Below are positions 63,894 through 64,000 of a stretch of DNA of 64,000 nucleotides, piece by piece (positions within the stretch are counted from its first letter, which is position 1; each line of letters begins with the position of its first letter). The notes beneath the pieces are model-generated. The model had not been told where the DNA came from, searched no databases, and was given only the letters and a program-made list of their open reading frames with translations. This stretch comes from Hansfordia pulvinata (taxonomy: Eukaryota > Ascomycota > Sordariomycetes > Xylariales). The stretch lies in contig BJKQ01000009.1 in NCBI GenBank assembly GCA_006538405.1, positions 1,312,001-1,376,000 on the forward strand. Direction: 5' to 3'. Made by a program: the position numbers and the translations under genes.

Positions 63894-64000
63894 GGCGAGT
63901 GCAGCAGCGGCGGAGGCTTGCTGGTGGCTGCTCCTCCTGCTGTTGCTGTTGCTGAAGCTGCTGGTGCTGTCGTTATTGCTGTTGATCTGTTGACCAGGCA
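63894..64000. other. CAG/CAA-rich leader upstream of membrane protein gene
   Basis: On the minus strand the 5' flank is rich in CAG, CAA and AGC trinucleotides, probably transcribed leader. The window ends here. Confidence 0.5.

Overview
The window looks like nuclear DNA of a filamentous ascomycete, most likely a Sordariomycete. I infer this from compact genes with short introns (about 45-190 bp, GT...CTAAC/CTGAC...AG), GC-rich coding sequence, CT-rich leaders and ascomycete-type proteins. The species cannot be fixed from the sequence. There are no bacterial operons, rRNA genes or CRISPR arrays, and I found no convincing tRNA.

Layout. 0.7-1.8 kb (+): 20S proteasome alpha subunit (PSMA4/Pre9 type). 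3.2-4.4 (+): F-box protein with a poly-Asp tract. 5.0-6.0 (+): unknown secreted protein. 7.3-7.5 (+): small Gly/Ala repeat protein with cAMP-response-element-like sites upstream. 8.3-10.4 (-): low-complexity reading frame of about 700 codons interrupted by one in-frame TAG. 12.1-13.2 (+): TANGO2/NRDE protein. 14.0-16.1 (+): conserved low-complexity fungal protein with a possible extra 5' exon. 17.0-18.6 (-): TFIIH subunit Tfb2, apparently with a 1-nt frameshift. 20.1-21.2 (-) and 21.8-22.2 (+): two unrecognised proteins. 23.0-23.9 (-): small bZIP factor with a 15-nt exon. 23.9-29.1: gene-free stretch. 29.1-31.8 (+): eight-exon copper amine oxidase with a peroxisomal-type C-terminus. 33.6-35.0 (+): Baeyer-Villiger-type flavin monooxygenase. 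36.2-37.0 (-): Ubc6. 38.7-40.3 (+): Sam50/Tob55. 41.0-41.8 (-): secreted lysozyme-like protein. 44.5-45.8 (+): ketopantoate hydroxymethyltransferase, tail-to-tail with Atg12 (46.0-46.9, -). 47.8-49.9 (-): Dbf4. 52.3-53.9 (+): Icp55-type aminopeptidase. 55.5-57.0 (-): Tyr-type (SREBP-like) bHLH factor. 57.0-62.0: largely gene-free, with a decayed retroelement-protease-like fragment at 61.35-61.58. 62.0-63.9 (-): single-pass membrane protein with a lectin-like ectodomain.

Most genes are independent housekeeping units: protein turnover (proteasome, F-box, Ubc6), transcription and replication control (Tfb2, Dbf4, bZIP, bHLH), mitochondrial biogenesis (Sam50, Icp55), autophagy (Atg12) and pantothenate synthesis (PanB). 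Accessory or environment-facing genes are the amine oxidase, the flavin monooxygenase, the secreted lysozyme-like protein, the secreted unknown and the lectin-like membrane protein. I see no coherent secondary-metabolite cluster. The observations most worth following are the in-frame TAG at 9397-9399, the Tfb2 frameshift, the retroelement relic near 61.4 kb, and a short ACGAGTA/TACTCGT motif enriched in intergenic DNA. All exon boundaries were deduced by eye from splice signals, reading-frame continuity and family conservation.
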